Below are positions 1 to 9,216 of a DNA stretch of 64,000 nt, in pieces. The notes below the pieces were generated by a model. The model did not search any database. It saw nothing but the letters and a program-made list of their open reading frames with translations, and was not told the DNA's origin. A program made the translations under genes and the position numbers. Source of the DNA: Halomicrobium urmianum (lineage in GTDB: Archaea > Halobacteriota > Halobacteria > Halobacteriales > Haloarculaceae); assembly GCF_020217425.1 (NCBI RefSeq), contig NZ_CP084090.1:1116001-1180000 (forward strand), written 5' to 3'. The first letter of the stretch is position 1. Each line of letters starts with the position of its first letter.

Positions 1-353
1 CCGAGGAGTACGGTACTACGGTCACCAGCGACGTCGCCGACGACTACGATGCGCTGTCGGCCGGCGACCTCGTCCATGCCACGGCCGTCCCCTACGGCGT
101 CATGCAGGACAGCACCGACCACCCGGCGCTGATGACCAGCTACGCCAACTTCACCGTCACCGTCGACAACGAACAGGCCAGCGCCAACGCCTCCGGCGAC
201 ACCGGCGCCGGCGCCGAAGTCGACGAGGACGTCGAAACCATCGCCGACGACGACGCAAGCGGCAACAGCACTGACGACGCCGATACACTGCCCGACGCTG
301 ACAACGGCACCGTCGGTAACCAGACCGGTGGTAACGGAACCTCGAACGAGTAG
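1..353 (+). CDS. X1: C-terminal end of the unrecognised Tat-exported partner family (partial at window start)
   Basis: Only the last 116 codons are in the window; the reading frame enters at base 3. The protein is nearly identical to the same part of three complete paralogues at 11576, 19333 and 26538, so it is the first member of the family called X here. The conserved stretch from EEYGTTVTSD to GAEVDED is followed by a variable tail rich in N-glycosylation sequons (NST, NGT, NQT, NGT). The stop is TAG at 351. The gene is followed after 93 bp by fusion protein G1, the same arrangement as the other three pairs. No function can be assigned from sequence; it is presumably a secreted, surface-located partner of the fusion protein. 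Its Tat signal and promoter lie outside the window. Confidence 0.85.
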   Translation, partial: EEYGTTVTSDVADDYDALSAGDLVHATAVPYGVMQDSTDHPALMTSYANFTVTVDNEQASANASGDTGAGAEVDEDVETIADDDASGNSTDDADTLPDADNGTVGNQTGGNGTSNE

Positions 354-446
354 ATTAGAGCCGCACGATGAGACACCGACGACTGACAGACGCTGACGTA
401 TCGAACGACGCAACCGACCGATCGATTCCCCGAAGGAGGCGACAGC

Positions 447-3400
447 ATGACGACTGAAGATACAGATCAAATGTCAAACGCGGACGGCGAATCGGAATCG
501 AACAGCAACCTGCAGCAGTTCCTGAAAGCGGGCATCGGCGCGGCCGGGCTGACCGGCCTGGCCGGCCTCACCAGCGCCCAGCAAGGCAGTCAGAACCTCA
601 TCGAACTAGAGGCGGTAACGGTCGAGACCAGCGGCGGTCGCGGCCGCTCGGAGTTCGCCTGGGAGGACGGCGAGGGCGGCGTCGTGCGCGGCCCGCCCGA
701 GGAGGTCTGTAACATCGTCGGCGGGACCCACGTCTGGGTGGGCGTTTCGCCCGACTCCATCGCTGAGGTCACGAATCCGACGCTGGAGCTGACCGCCGGC
801 GAGACCTACACGGTCGAGTGGACCAACACCGACGGCGAGGAGCACAACTTCGTCATCGCCGACGCCGACGGCACCGAACTCGTCACCTCTGATACCGTCT
901 CCGAGGAAGGCGCCACCCAGTCCGTCGAGTTCGAGGCCACGGAAGAGATGGCCACCTACTACTGCGGGCCTCACTCGGAGTCCCAGAGCGGCTCCATCGA
1001 GGTCAGCGTCTCGGCCGGCGAGGTTGAGGTCAGTAACCTCGATCCGAGCAGCGTGACGGTCTCGCAGGGCGACGCGGTCGACTTCTCGGCGACGGTGTCC
1101 AACACCGGCGACAGCAGCCTCACGCAGGTCGTCTCCCTCTCGATCGACGGGAGTCAGGTCGCCTCCAAGGAAGTGTCACTCGACGCGGGCGCGGAGACGT
1201 CCGTTTCGTTCACGGGCGTCGACACGTCTGACCTCTCGGACGGGGACCACACCGTCACTATCGCCAGCGGCGGCTCGCAGGTCTCCGGGACGCTCACCGT
1301 CGAGGTAGACGCGGTAGACAGCGACTGGCATCGCGACCTCGACGTGCCGATCAACGCCGAGGAGGCGACGAACTGGGACAACTACGAGGTCACCAACGTC
1401 TTCTCGACCGGGACGATCTCAAGCGAGTACGACCTCAAGGACGGCGAAGAGGGCGAGTGGATGCAGATGGACGTCGACGCCCAGGGCCGCATCTGGGTGG
1501 TCACCCGCGGGGCGTCCTTCGTCACCGAAGGCGACGGCTACGCCGAGGTCGCCTGGGTCGACCCCGACTCCGGCGAGCATCAGCTCGCTCTCGAGATCCC
1601 GGTCGCGTTCCACGGGGGCCACGTCGCCGATTCCGGCGAGGTGTCCGCCGCCCGCGAACTCGGCGGGCAGGGAATCGCCATCGACCCCGACTTCGAGGAC
1701 AACGGGTACGTGTACGTCATGTACCACCCCTCGAGCGACGACCTGGAACTCGTGGACAACCCCTACGACGACAACATCGTCTTCGCGAACATGCGCGTGT
1801 CGCGGTTCACGATGCAGGACGACGGAACGCTCGACCCCGACTCCGAGAAGGTCGTCTTTACGGTCCCCGAACAGTGGCACACCTGCTGTCACCACGGCGC
1901 CTACATCACCTTCGGGGAAGACCGCGAGTTCTACATCTCCACCGGCGACAACTCCAACAACGTCGGCAATCCGGATAACGAAGTTAATTGGTTCATGGGC
2001 GACGAGCGCCAGGGTATGATCCACGGTCGTCCTGGCCCGGTCGCCGACGCCCAGCGCACCTCCGGGAACACGGCCGACAAGCGCGGCAAGGTTCACCGGA
2101 TCGTCCTCAACGAGGACGGCACCTACGACATCCCCGACGGTAACCTCAAAGAGCACTGGGAAGAGGAGACCGGCGAGTCGTACTCCGACGACGAGTTCCT
2201 GCCGTCGATCTACGTGATGGGCCTGCGCAACCCCTTCACCATCACCTACGACGATCACAGCGGCTACCTCTGGACCGGTCACTACGGCAACGACGGCGGG
2301 AGCATCAGCGACCTCGGAATGAGCGGCTTCGGGGACTACCACCTGTGGTGTGAACCGGGTAACGCCGGCTACCCCTACTACCGGGCGTACTACCCCTACC
2401 GGGACTACGACTACTCCACCAAGGACGGGACCGAGAACTGGACCGGCGAGGTCGGTCAGCCGTTCTGGCCGGACAACCTGCGCAACGAGTCGGTGAACAA
2501 CACGGGCATCGAGAACATCCCGAACGTGACGCCGGCGCTGATCTGGCATCCCCAGAGCTTCGACGACTACGAGAACGCCCTCGACATCCACCCGTGGCTC
2601 GACCAGCCCCGACCCGGCGAAGTCACCTACCCCGAGCTAGATGCCGGTGGATCGGCAGACGTCGGCGTCGTCTACCGCTACGACGAGGGGTACAGCGAGC
2701 ACGCGCTCCCGCCGTACTTCGACGGGAAGCCGTTCTTCATGAACCCGAGCAACGCCGACGTCGTCCGCTACCTGACGTTCAACGACGACGGCAGCCTCGA
2801 CATCAACGAGTTCGGAGCGCGCGACGGCGTCGCCGCGGCCTACGACATGAAGGTCCTGCCGGACGGTCGGCTGGCCATCATGGGGATGTACTCGGGGATC
2901 CACATCGTCGAGTACAACGGCCCGGCGCCCGGTTACCAGCCCCCGCCCGAAGAAGAACAGCCCGACCGCGTCGAGCCCGCCGCCGACGGTCTCAGCGGCG
3001 ACCCGCCGGGCGACGCGACCGTCCTCTGGGACGGCGACGACGCCACGCTAGATGGCTGGCAGAAACCGGACGGGTCCGAACCGGAGTGGGTCGAGACCGC
3101 CGACTACTTCGAGGTGAACCCGGACGTCAGCGGCAACGTCCAGCCCCAGGAGGAACTGGGCGACGTCCACCTCCACCTCGAGTGGCGCGTGCCCGAGGAA
3201 CTCGACGGCATCGCCAACGGCCAGGGACCGGGCAACAGTGGCCTGTTCATGATGAACACCTACGAGTTCCAGATCCTCCAGAGCCACGACAACCCGACCT
3301 ACCCGTCCGGCCACGCCGGTTCGTACTACAAGGCGAGCGAGGGCGGCGGCAGCGCGCCGCTCGCGATGCCGATCCGCCCGCCCGGGGAGTGGAACTCGTA

Positions 3401-5501
3401 CGACCTGCTCTGGCGCGGACCGCGTTTCGACGACGAGGGCAACGTGATCCGCCTGCCGCAGGCGACGCTGCTGTTCAACGGCGTCGTCGTCCAGCAGCAC
3501 CTCAACATCCCGGGTCCCGTCTGGTACAAGACGCTGTACCCGTTCGATCACGAGGACTTCGGCCACCCGCGCGACGAGAACGGCGACTTCCTGACGGAAG
3601 CGCCGTTCCACCTGCAGAACCACGGCAACGAGAACGACATCGTGCAGTTCCGGAACGTCTGGTACCGCGACCTGCCCGAGCGCCCGGTCACCGAGAGCGA
3701 GCACCCGGACAACGTTCCGGAGTACTCGACCTCCGGCGGCCCCTGGACGCTCCCGTCCGGCGACCAGTACCAGCCGCAGCAGATTAGCCCCGGTGGATCC
3801 AGTACCACCGGCACGCCGCCGGGCGACGCCGACGTGTTGCTCGACGACTCGATCACCATCCAGCCCGGCGACGGCGACTGGGTGAGCGACAGCAAGTACG
3901 GCGACGCTCAGGTGCACGTCGAGTACCGCATCCCCGAGGACGTCGAGGGCGAGGGGCCGCTGCGCGGCAACAGCGGCGTCCTGATGATGGGCAACTACGA
4001 GATCCAGATCCTCGACACCTGGGAGAACCCGGTCGAAGCCGACGAGTGGGCCGGCGCCTACACCCACCAGAACGGGCCGCATCACGACGCGGTCCGCGAA
4101 CCCGGCGAGTGGCAGCAGCTGGACCTCGTCTGGCAGGCGCCACGGTTCTCGGGCGGCGAGCTCGAGAAGCCGGCGCAGGTCACGGCGTTCCTCAACGGCG
4201 TGGCCGTCCAGACGCGCCTCGTCGTCGACGGACCTAACAAAGGCTTCACCGTCAACCCGTACAGCGAACACGGGAAGATGCCGCTGCGCCTCCGGGAGGA
4301 AGGCAGCGAGATCGACTTCCGCAACGCCTGGATCCGGGAGGAGCAAGCCGAACTCGTCAGCGACGAACCGACGGACACCTCGGTCTCGGCTCCGTTCGGA
4401 TTCGACGCAGGCGGCGAATTCCTCGACGGGACGGTCACCATCGACGGACTCGACTTCGTCGCCGACTCTCCCGCGGTGGAAGCGTCGGGCGACCCGAGCG
4501 CGAGCTCGACCAACACGGCGGCACAGGCGAGCATGTACCCGGACCCGCCGAATTCGATCGAGGGGACCGAGCACGACGCGCTCTATCAGACCGAGGTCTT
4601 CGGCGGCGACCTCACGTTCGACATCGACATCGAGAACGGTGTCTACGACGTGACCCTCCACTTCGCGGAGACGAACAGCGCGCTCACCGCGGGCGACCGC
4701 GTGTTCGACGTCTCCGTCGAAGGGCAACAGGTGCTCTCCGAGTTCGACATCTACTCCGCGGCCGGCGGGCACAACATCGCCGTGACGCGGACGTTCGAGG
4801 GAGTCGAAGTCACCGACGGTGTCCTCACCATCGCCACCGATACGATATCGGACAACTCGAAGGTCGACGGAATCGAGATCCGCCCGAGCGACGGCGGCGG
4901 CGACGGCGCTCTCGAGTACACCGTCCCGCAGACGGGCGGTGGCACGGCGGACGAGGCCGCCTTCTCGCTGGCGCCCGAGGGCGACGTGTTCGAGGACGTC
5001 GACGGCGACGGCGACCCCAGCGACGCCGACGACCTCTCGGCGGACGTCTACCTCGGCTACGACGCCGACAACCTCTACCTCACGGTGGAGGTGACCGACG
5101 ACACGCACACGGCGATCAGCGGCACGGACATGTGGCAGGCTGACAGCATCCAGTGGGCCGTCGGCAGCGGCGATACGTACGGCCCCGAGTACGGCCTCAG
5201 CCACGCCGACGGCAGCACGTCCATCCATCGGTGGTTCGACGGTGACGCCGCGGCGGACGCGTCGGCCGTCGACGCCGCCACGTCGCGGTCCGGGTCCACG
5301 ACGACCTATGACGCGACGATCCCCTGGGAGGCGCTGTTCGCCGAGAGCAAGGGGCCCGGCGACTCCTTCCCGTTCAGCCTCCTCGTCAACGAGAACGACG
5401 GCGACAGCCGCGACGGCGTCCTCGAGTGGGCGCTCCCGGCGATCAGTTCCGACAAGTCGGCGGACGCACTGGGCACGCTCGTGCTCGAAGACAGCGGGTG
5501 A
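447..5501 (+). CDS. G1: secreted cupredoxin - sugar dehydrogenase - double DUF1080 - malectin - CBM9/DOMON-like fusion protein
   Basis: A 1684 aa protein. After a signal-like segment (about 20-46) comes a cupredoxin domain with candidate copper ligands His133, Cys173 and His176, and Gln180 where Met is usual. Next are a CARDB-like domain (190-285), a sorbosone/glucose-dehydrogenase propeller (about 308-827, with TCCHHG at 478-483 near the expected catalytic His), two DUF1080/3-keto-disaccharide hydrolase domains (about 858-1078 and 1127-1298), a malectin-like domain (1310-1482) and a C-terminal CBM9/DOMON-like domain. Unlike G2-G5 it lacks the twin arginine: the aligned residues are NLQQFLK instead of NRRQFLQ. 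A good GGAGG site sits 7 nt before ATG 447, supporting this start. Inferred role: oxidation of a sugar or glycoside outside the cell, hydrolysis of a 3-keto product, and electron transfer through copper. Domain names come from recognisable motifs; the substrate is unknown. Confidence 0.85.
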   Translation: MTTEDTDQMSNADGESESNSNLQQFLKAGIGAAGLTGLAGLTSAQQGSQNLIELEAVTVETSGGRGRSEFAWEDGEGGVVRGPPEEVCNIVGGTHVWVGVSPDSIAEVTNPTLELTAGETYTVEWTNTDGEEHNFVIADADGTELVTSDTVSEEGATQSVEFEATEEMATYYCGPHSESQSGSIEVSVSAGEVEVSNLDPSSVTVSQGDAVDFSATVSNTGDSSLTQVVSLSIDGSQVASKEVSLDAGAETSVSFTGVDTSDLSDGDHTVTIASGGSQVSGTLTVEVDAVDSDWHRDLDVPINAEEATNWDNYEVTNVFSTGTISSEYDLKDGEEGEWMQMDVDAQGRIWVVTRGASFVTEGDGYAEVAWVDPDSGEHQLALEIPVAFHGGHVADSGEVSAARELGGQGIAIDPDFEDNGYVYVMYHPSSDDLELVDNPYDDNIVFANMRVSRFTMQDDGTLDPDSEKVVFTVPEQWHTCCHHGAYITFGEDREFYISTGDNSNNVGNPDNEVNWFMGDERQGMIHGRPGPVADAQRTSGNTADKRGKVHRIVLNEDGTYDIPDGNLKEHWEEETGESYSDDEFLPSIYVMGLRNPFTITYDDHSGYLWTGHYGNDGGSISDLGMSGFGDYHLWCEPGNAGYPYYRAYYPYRDYDYSTKDGTENWTGEVGQPFWPDNLRNESVNNTGIENIPNVTPALIWHPQSFDDYENALDIHPWLDQPRPGEVTYPELDAGGSADVGVVYRYDEGYSEHALPPYFDGKPFFMNPSNADVVRYLTFNDDGSLDINEFGARDGVAAAYDMKVLPDGRLAIMGMYSGIHIVEYNGPAPGYQPPPEEEQPDRVEPAADGLSGDPPGDATVLWDGDDATLDGWQKPDGSEPEWVETADYFEVNPDVSGNVQPQEELGDVHLHLEWRVPEELDGIANGQGPGNSGLFMMNTYEFQILQSHDNPTYPSGHAGSYYKASEGGGSAPLAMPIRPPGEWNSYDLLWRGPRFDDEGNVIRLPQATLLFNGVVVQQHLNIPGPVWYKTLYPFDHEDFGHPRDENGDFLTEAPFHLQNHGNENDIVQFRNVWYRDLPERPVTESEHPDNVPEYSTSGGPWTLPSGDQYQPQQISPGGSSTTGTPPGDADVLLDDSITIQPGDGDWVSDSKYGDAQVHVEYRIPEDVEGEGPLRGNSGVLMMGNYEIQILDTWENPVEADEWAGAYTHQNGPHHDAVREPGEWQQLDLVWQAPRFSGGELEKPAQVTAFLNGVAVQTRLVVDGPNKGFTVNPYSEHGKMPLRLREEGSEIDFRNAWIREEQAELVSDEPTDTSVSAPFGFDAGGEFLDGTVTIDGLDFVADSPAVEASGDPSASSTNTAAQASMYPDPPNSIEGTEHDALYQTEVFGGDLTFDIDIENGVYDVTLHFAETNSALTAGDRVFDVSVEGQQVLSEFDIYSAAGGHNIAVTRTFEGVEVTDGVLTIATDTISDNSKVDGIEIRPSDGGGDGALEYTVPQTGGGTADEAAFSLAPEGDVFEDVDGDGDPSDADDLSADVYLGYDADNLYLTVEVTDDTHTAISGTDMWQADSIQWAVGSGDTYGPEYGLSHADGSTSIHRWFDGDAAADASAVDAATSRSGSTTTYDATIPWEALFAESKGPGDSFPFSLLVNENDGDSRDGVLEWALPAISSDKSADALGTLVLEDSG

Positions 5502-5585
5502 CTGGCGTCGATCACCGCCGTGACGGACGAATAGCGCGGTAGCTGGGAGGGACCGATTCCCTCCGAACTCCAGGGAAACGACGAG

Positions 5586-5609
5586 CCCGACGCCAAGGCC
5601 GGCGTCGGG
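5586..5609 (+). terminator. Perfect 9-bp stem hairpin after G1
   Basis: Bases 5586-5594 and 5601-5609 are perfect complements (CCCGACGCC / GGCGTCGGG) around a 6-nt loop, 85 bp after the G1 stop. It could mark or stabilise the 3' end of the X1-G1 transcript. No T-run follows, so a terminator role is only a guess. Confidence 0.35.
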
Positions 5610-6210
5610 ACGCCGTTTACGAACGGTGACGTCGGTAGTTCCGATTTTCTCTTCTCTTCGACGACGACGGCCCGAGTGACGGGAGAGCGGCAACGGCAGC
5701 GATGGAGCGCCGTCCAGGAGTGACGCCCAGTGCTTTCACAGGACGCTGGCCATCACGTCTGAACCATCTGCGACGCCGGCCGCTCCAGCGTCGGTGAACG
5801 CTTGCTCCCTCGTCAGCCCCGAACCGTTGCTGCACCCGCCGACTGCAAGACGGCCGGATCAGCGGCGAAAGCAGTCCTCAGTGACGGGTACGCTGTCTGT
5901 TCGGCGTGCCTCACGGCGCGCTCACCGGTTTCACCAGCCGACTCCGCCGACGCGGCCAGAGCAAACGGACCGAGACCGCAACGCGAGCGTCGATCGCGAG
6001 TTTCCAGCTGGATCGAAGTCACGCCCTGGTCCTCTCGAACAGCTACCGTCCTGGTGCCCCCGTCCACGGGACGAAGGTTCGTGCCCTATCGATAATGATG
6101 GTCGTATAAACGATCTGGAGAACATGTCTGCCAGCGTTCTCGTCTGCCAGGAACCTCCCCCCGGTTAAAGCACCTCTGCACGGCCATCATTTGATTGAGG
6201 TATTCGAACC
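5610..6210. other. Gene-free spacer before nirK-like gene
   Basis: No open frame here has haloarchaeal protein character or recognisable similarity. The last 40 bases become AT-richer (CATCATTTGATTGAGG around 6184) and probably hold the promoter of the gene starting at 6211. Confidence 0.4.
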
Positions 6211-7491
6211 ATGTTCGAGAGTACCAGGCGGACAGTGCTGCGAACGCTCGGTCTCGGTACAGCGGCGTCCCTGGCCGCTACCGGGACGATGCAGGCCAGC
6301 GAAGCAGCGCAATCGACCGCGAACGAGAGACAGACCGACACTGAGCGTGTCGCCGCCGATCCGACCGACGTCCCCGATCCGATCACCCGCGACGAACCGA
6401 CACACCACGACGTCACGCTGACGGCGGAGGAACGCGTCGCGGAGATCGAGGACGGCGTCTCGTTCCGATTCCTGACGTTCGACGGCCAGGTCCCCGGGCC
6501 GATGCTCCGCGTTCGGCAGGGGGACACCGTGTCGCTGACCCTGGAGAACGCGTCGGACAGCAGGCTCCCCCACAACGTGGACCTGCACGCCGTCTACGGG
6601 ACGGGCGGGGGTAGCGACGCCACGACCGCGGCCCCCGGCGAGCAGGCCAGTGTGCGATTCAAAGCGATGTACCCGGGCGCGTACATCTACCACTGCGCCG
6701 TTCCCAACCTCGATTACCACGTCTCTTCGGGGATGTTCGGGCTGATCCTCGTCGAGCCGACGGACGGGCTCCCCGAGGTCGACAGGGAGTTCTACCTCGG
6801 CCAGCACGAGGTGTACACCGACAAAGCCGTCGGCGAGGAGGGGCGCCACGACTTCAGCTTCGAGCGGATGACGGCCGAAGAGCCGACGTACGTCCTCTTC
6901 AACGGGGAGAAGTACCCGTTCACGCCGGACCGGTACGGGACGCTGACGGCACAGCGCGGTGAGCGCGTCCGCGTTTACCTGGTCGCCGGCGGTCCGAACT
7001 ATCCCTCGAACTTCCATCCCATCGGTAACGTCTGGGCGCGCGCGTGGCCGAACGGGGCGCTCGCCACGGACCCGGACGAATACGTGCAGACGATGACGGT
7101 CCCTCCGGGGAGCTGCTTCGTCGGAGACATGGAGACGCCGGTTCCCGAGCGCATCAAGCTCGTCGACCACGCCTTGACGCGCGTCGCGCGTCGCGGTCTG
7201 CTCGCAGAGATAGACGTCGAGGGCGAGCAACGGCGCGACGTCTTCGATCCGTCGCCCGACGGGTCGACGGGCGGCGACCAGGACGACAGCAACGGAGACG
7301 AGAACGGAGGCAACGACGAGGGCGAGGACGGAGACGATGGGGACGGAGACGACGACAGCGACGACGGAGGCGACGATGGAAACGAAGACGGCGACGGGGA
7401 CGAGAACGATGACGGAAACGGCGACGAGAACGAGGACGGAGAAGACGAGAGTGGGGAGGTCCCGTTGTACCTCGAATCGAACACCTGTTGA
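6211..7491 (+). CDS. nirK: Copper-containing nitrite reductase (NirK-like), Tat-exported, with a long acidic tail
   Basis: A 426 aa two-cupredoxin enzyme of the NirK family, which reduces nitrite to nitric oxide outside the membrane using electrons from small copper proteins. It begins with a Tat motif (TRRTVLRTLG). The copper ligand signatures are visible: HNVDLHA supplies one type-1 and one type-2 His plus the catalytic Asp; YHCAVPNLDYHVSSGM supplies the type-2 His and the type-1 Cys, His and Met; SNFHPIG and VDHALTR match the second-domain His residues. The Cys-to-His loop is one residue shorter than in the classical proteobacterial enzymes. The last 80 residues are almost only Asp, Gly, Glu and Asn, then end in PLYLESNTC, which is unusual. 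It stands alone between the fusion-protein genes. A NirK-like oxidase of other function cannot be excluded, but the ligand set is complete. Confidence 0.85.
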   Translation: MFESTRRTVLRTLGLGTAASLAATGTMQASEAAQSTANERQTDTERVAADPTDVPDPITRDEPTHHDVTLTAEERVAEIEDGVSFRFLTFDGQVPGPMLRVRQGDTVSLTLENASDSRLPHNVDLHAVYGTGGGSDATTAAPGEQASVRFKAMYPGAYIYHCAVPNLDYHVSSGMFGLILVEPTDGLPEVDREFYLGQHEVYTDKAVGEEGRHDFSFERMTAEEPTYVLFNGEKYPFTPDRYGTLTAQRGERVRVYLVAGGPNYPSNFHPIGNVWARAWPNGALATDPDEYVQTMTVPPGSCFVGDMETPVPERIKLVDHALTRVARRGLLAEIDVEGEQRRDVFDPSPDGSTGGDQDDSNGDENGGNDEGEDGDDGDGDDDSDDGGDDGNEDGDGDENDDGNGDENEDGEDESGEVPLYLESNTC

Positions 7492-7718
7492 CGCAGGCGG
7501 GGAACCGATCTACCACCGGAGGCGCGCACGCCGCAGAGAGCGGTATCGGCGTCCGGACAGCTACGTCCGGTCCGATAGAATGACGTCGCGTACGCGATCC
7601 GCGGACGGGTCACTGCGGCTTGCCCCTGTCACGTGGTGACCCCGTTACCTATCGCTTCTCGAAACTCGAGCGGACCAGAAAATGGGCGCAGGGGTGATCG
7701 GTGGGGACGAGTCGCCGA

Positions 7719-8726
7719 TCAGGCCGGATTGTGCAGCTTGGCGGGGTGGGTGTCAGCGTCGACGGCGCAGATGCCGCCGGGATGCCAGGGCTGGTTGACC
7801 TTCTCTAGCCCCTCAGCACCGAGCTGCATGGACTCGAGGGGATTCTCGGGCTCGTCGTGTTCGAATACGAGGTACTCTGGATTACCCGCGTTTCGGATGG
7901 TGTTCGCGACCGCACGCATGTTGACGTCGCCTTCGTGGAACTCGGTAAACGCCTCCGGATCGACGGTCATGTTCTTCATGTGCAGCGTCCGGACGTTCTC
8001 CGGGTGGTCTGCGATGAAGCGGATCGGGTCGGCCCCGCCGACGAGGACCCAGCCGACGTCGAGCTGGATCTGGACCTGGTCCTCGAGGTTCTCGGCGAAG
8101 ACGTCGTACCCGGTCGTGTCGCCGATCTGCGCGAACTCGGCGTCGTGGTTGTGGTGGCCGAGCGCGAGCTCGGTATCGGAGAGCAGATCGGCCGCGGCGT
8201 TGAATCGCTCGGCCAGGTCGATGACCGCCGATTCGTTGCCCCAACCGCCGTCGGGGGCCACACCCGGATCGATGAGGATGGGATCTCCGAACTGCGAGAA
8301 CGTATCGATCATCGCCTGGGTGTTGTTTTCGATCTCACTGAGACTGATGTGCGCGCTACTCATCTCCAGACCGGTGTCGTTCGCCGCCTGGAGGATCGGA
8401 TCCACGTCAGTCCCGGCGCCGACCCGATAGGTTTCGAACGCGTCGTAGCCGACGTCTGCGGCTTCGTGAACCAGTTCTGCGGGCGAGAGGCCCGTGTCCC
8501 GGTACGAGTAGAACTGCGTGGAGGTCGGGATGTCGTCCGACGTCTCCTCCGCCGCACCGGCCTGGGATTGCCAGGAGTCCGTCTGTCCGCTGGCCGCTCC
8601 GGCGGCGAACGTCGCCGCCATACCGGCTGCTCCGATGCCCTGGAGTACTTCTCGCCGGTTCACGTCCAGGCTTTTGGTTTCACTTCTCTCACTCCGGTCG
8701 GTAGCCTTCTGGGGCATGGATGACAT
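7719..8726 (-). CDS. Tat-exported sugar phosphate isomerase/epimerase-like TIM barrel
   Basis: A 335 aa protein of the xylose-isomerase-like (AP endonuclease 2) family. A Tat signal (NRREVLQGIGAAG) precedes a TIM barrel that starts at TSTQFYSYRD. Probable metal or substrate residues are in LGHHNHDAEF, QLDVGWV, LHMKNM and FEHDEP. Relatives epimerise keto-sugars or cleave 3-keto-glycosides. It closely resembles the two barrels inside G3 (matching blocks [23 protein letters not shown]). Export is odd for an enzyme usually found in the cytoplasm and fits an extracellular 3-keto-sugar route. A TATA-like CAATTAAGTT at 8740-8749 lies about 29 nt before the second Met (8717), so the native start may be Met4 on a leaderless transcript. 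Confidence 0.85.
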   Translation of the reverse strand: MSSMPQKATDRSERSETKSLDVNRREVLQGIGAAGMAATFAAGAASGQTDSWQSQAGAAEETSDDIPTSTQFYSYRDTGLSPAELVHEAADVGYDAFETYRVGAGTDVDPILQAANDTGLEMSSAHISLSEIENNTQAMIDTFSQFGDPILIDPGVAPDGGWGNESAVIDLAERFNAAADLLSDTELALGHHNHDAEFAQIGDTTGYDVFAENLEDQVQIQLDVGWVLVGGADPIRFIADHPENVRTLHMKNMTVDPEAFTEFHEGDVNMRAVANTIRNAGNPEYLVFEHDEPENPLESMQLGAEGLEKVNQPWHPGGICAVDADTHPAKLHNPA

Positions 8727-9216
8727 ATTATCGTAGACGAACTTAATTGTTTGGTGGCAGATATCCGTAAGTGAGCGCCGATCAGCCGACGAGCTTCTGG
8801 ACTGTTCTATCCGTGTTCTCGTCTCAGGGGGCGAGAGACTCTATCACGGGGCGGCTGAATTCCTGCGACGCTACAGCGATCGGGAACTGTTCCGAATGCC
8901 GGAACGACCATTATAGATAACATGGGTATCGATGTTATGTTGAACTACCTTTCCCGCTTTCGCGAACAGCACTGTCCTGTGAATCGGACCCCACCGTCTC
9001 GGGGTCGGCCACCGACGGACGGTCCGTCGGGCGGACGACCGCCGAACCGTGGTCCGTCTCCGCGAGCACAGGTCCTGCCAGTTGGAAGCGGCTGACAGAT
9101 CCGTAGACGAACGAGGGCGAGTCCCTCGAGACCACTCCCGATGTGGACTCTAAAGGGGCGCTGTAGCCGCGTACACGCGGACCGGACTCTCCCCCGTTCG
9201 ACCGTCGGTCGGACGG
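8727..9216. other. Spacer between isomerase gene and isomerase pseudogene
   Basis: No convincing gene. It holds the promoter of the - strand isomerase (8740-8749), a palindrome GTTCCG-N5-CGGAAC at 8888-8904, and a perfect 7-bp inverted repeat ATAACAT-N8-ATGTTAT at 8916-8937 in AT-rich sequence. Confidence 0.4.

Noticed and set aside
5802-6095. 97-codon frame in the spacer before nirK
   Set aside because: Ala/Arg/Ser/Pro-rich translation without conserved features, overlapping other equally long frames in all directions.
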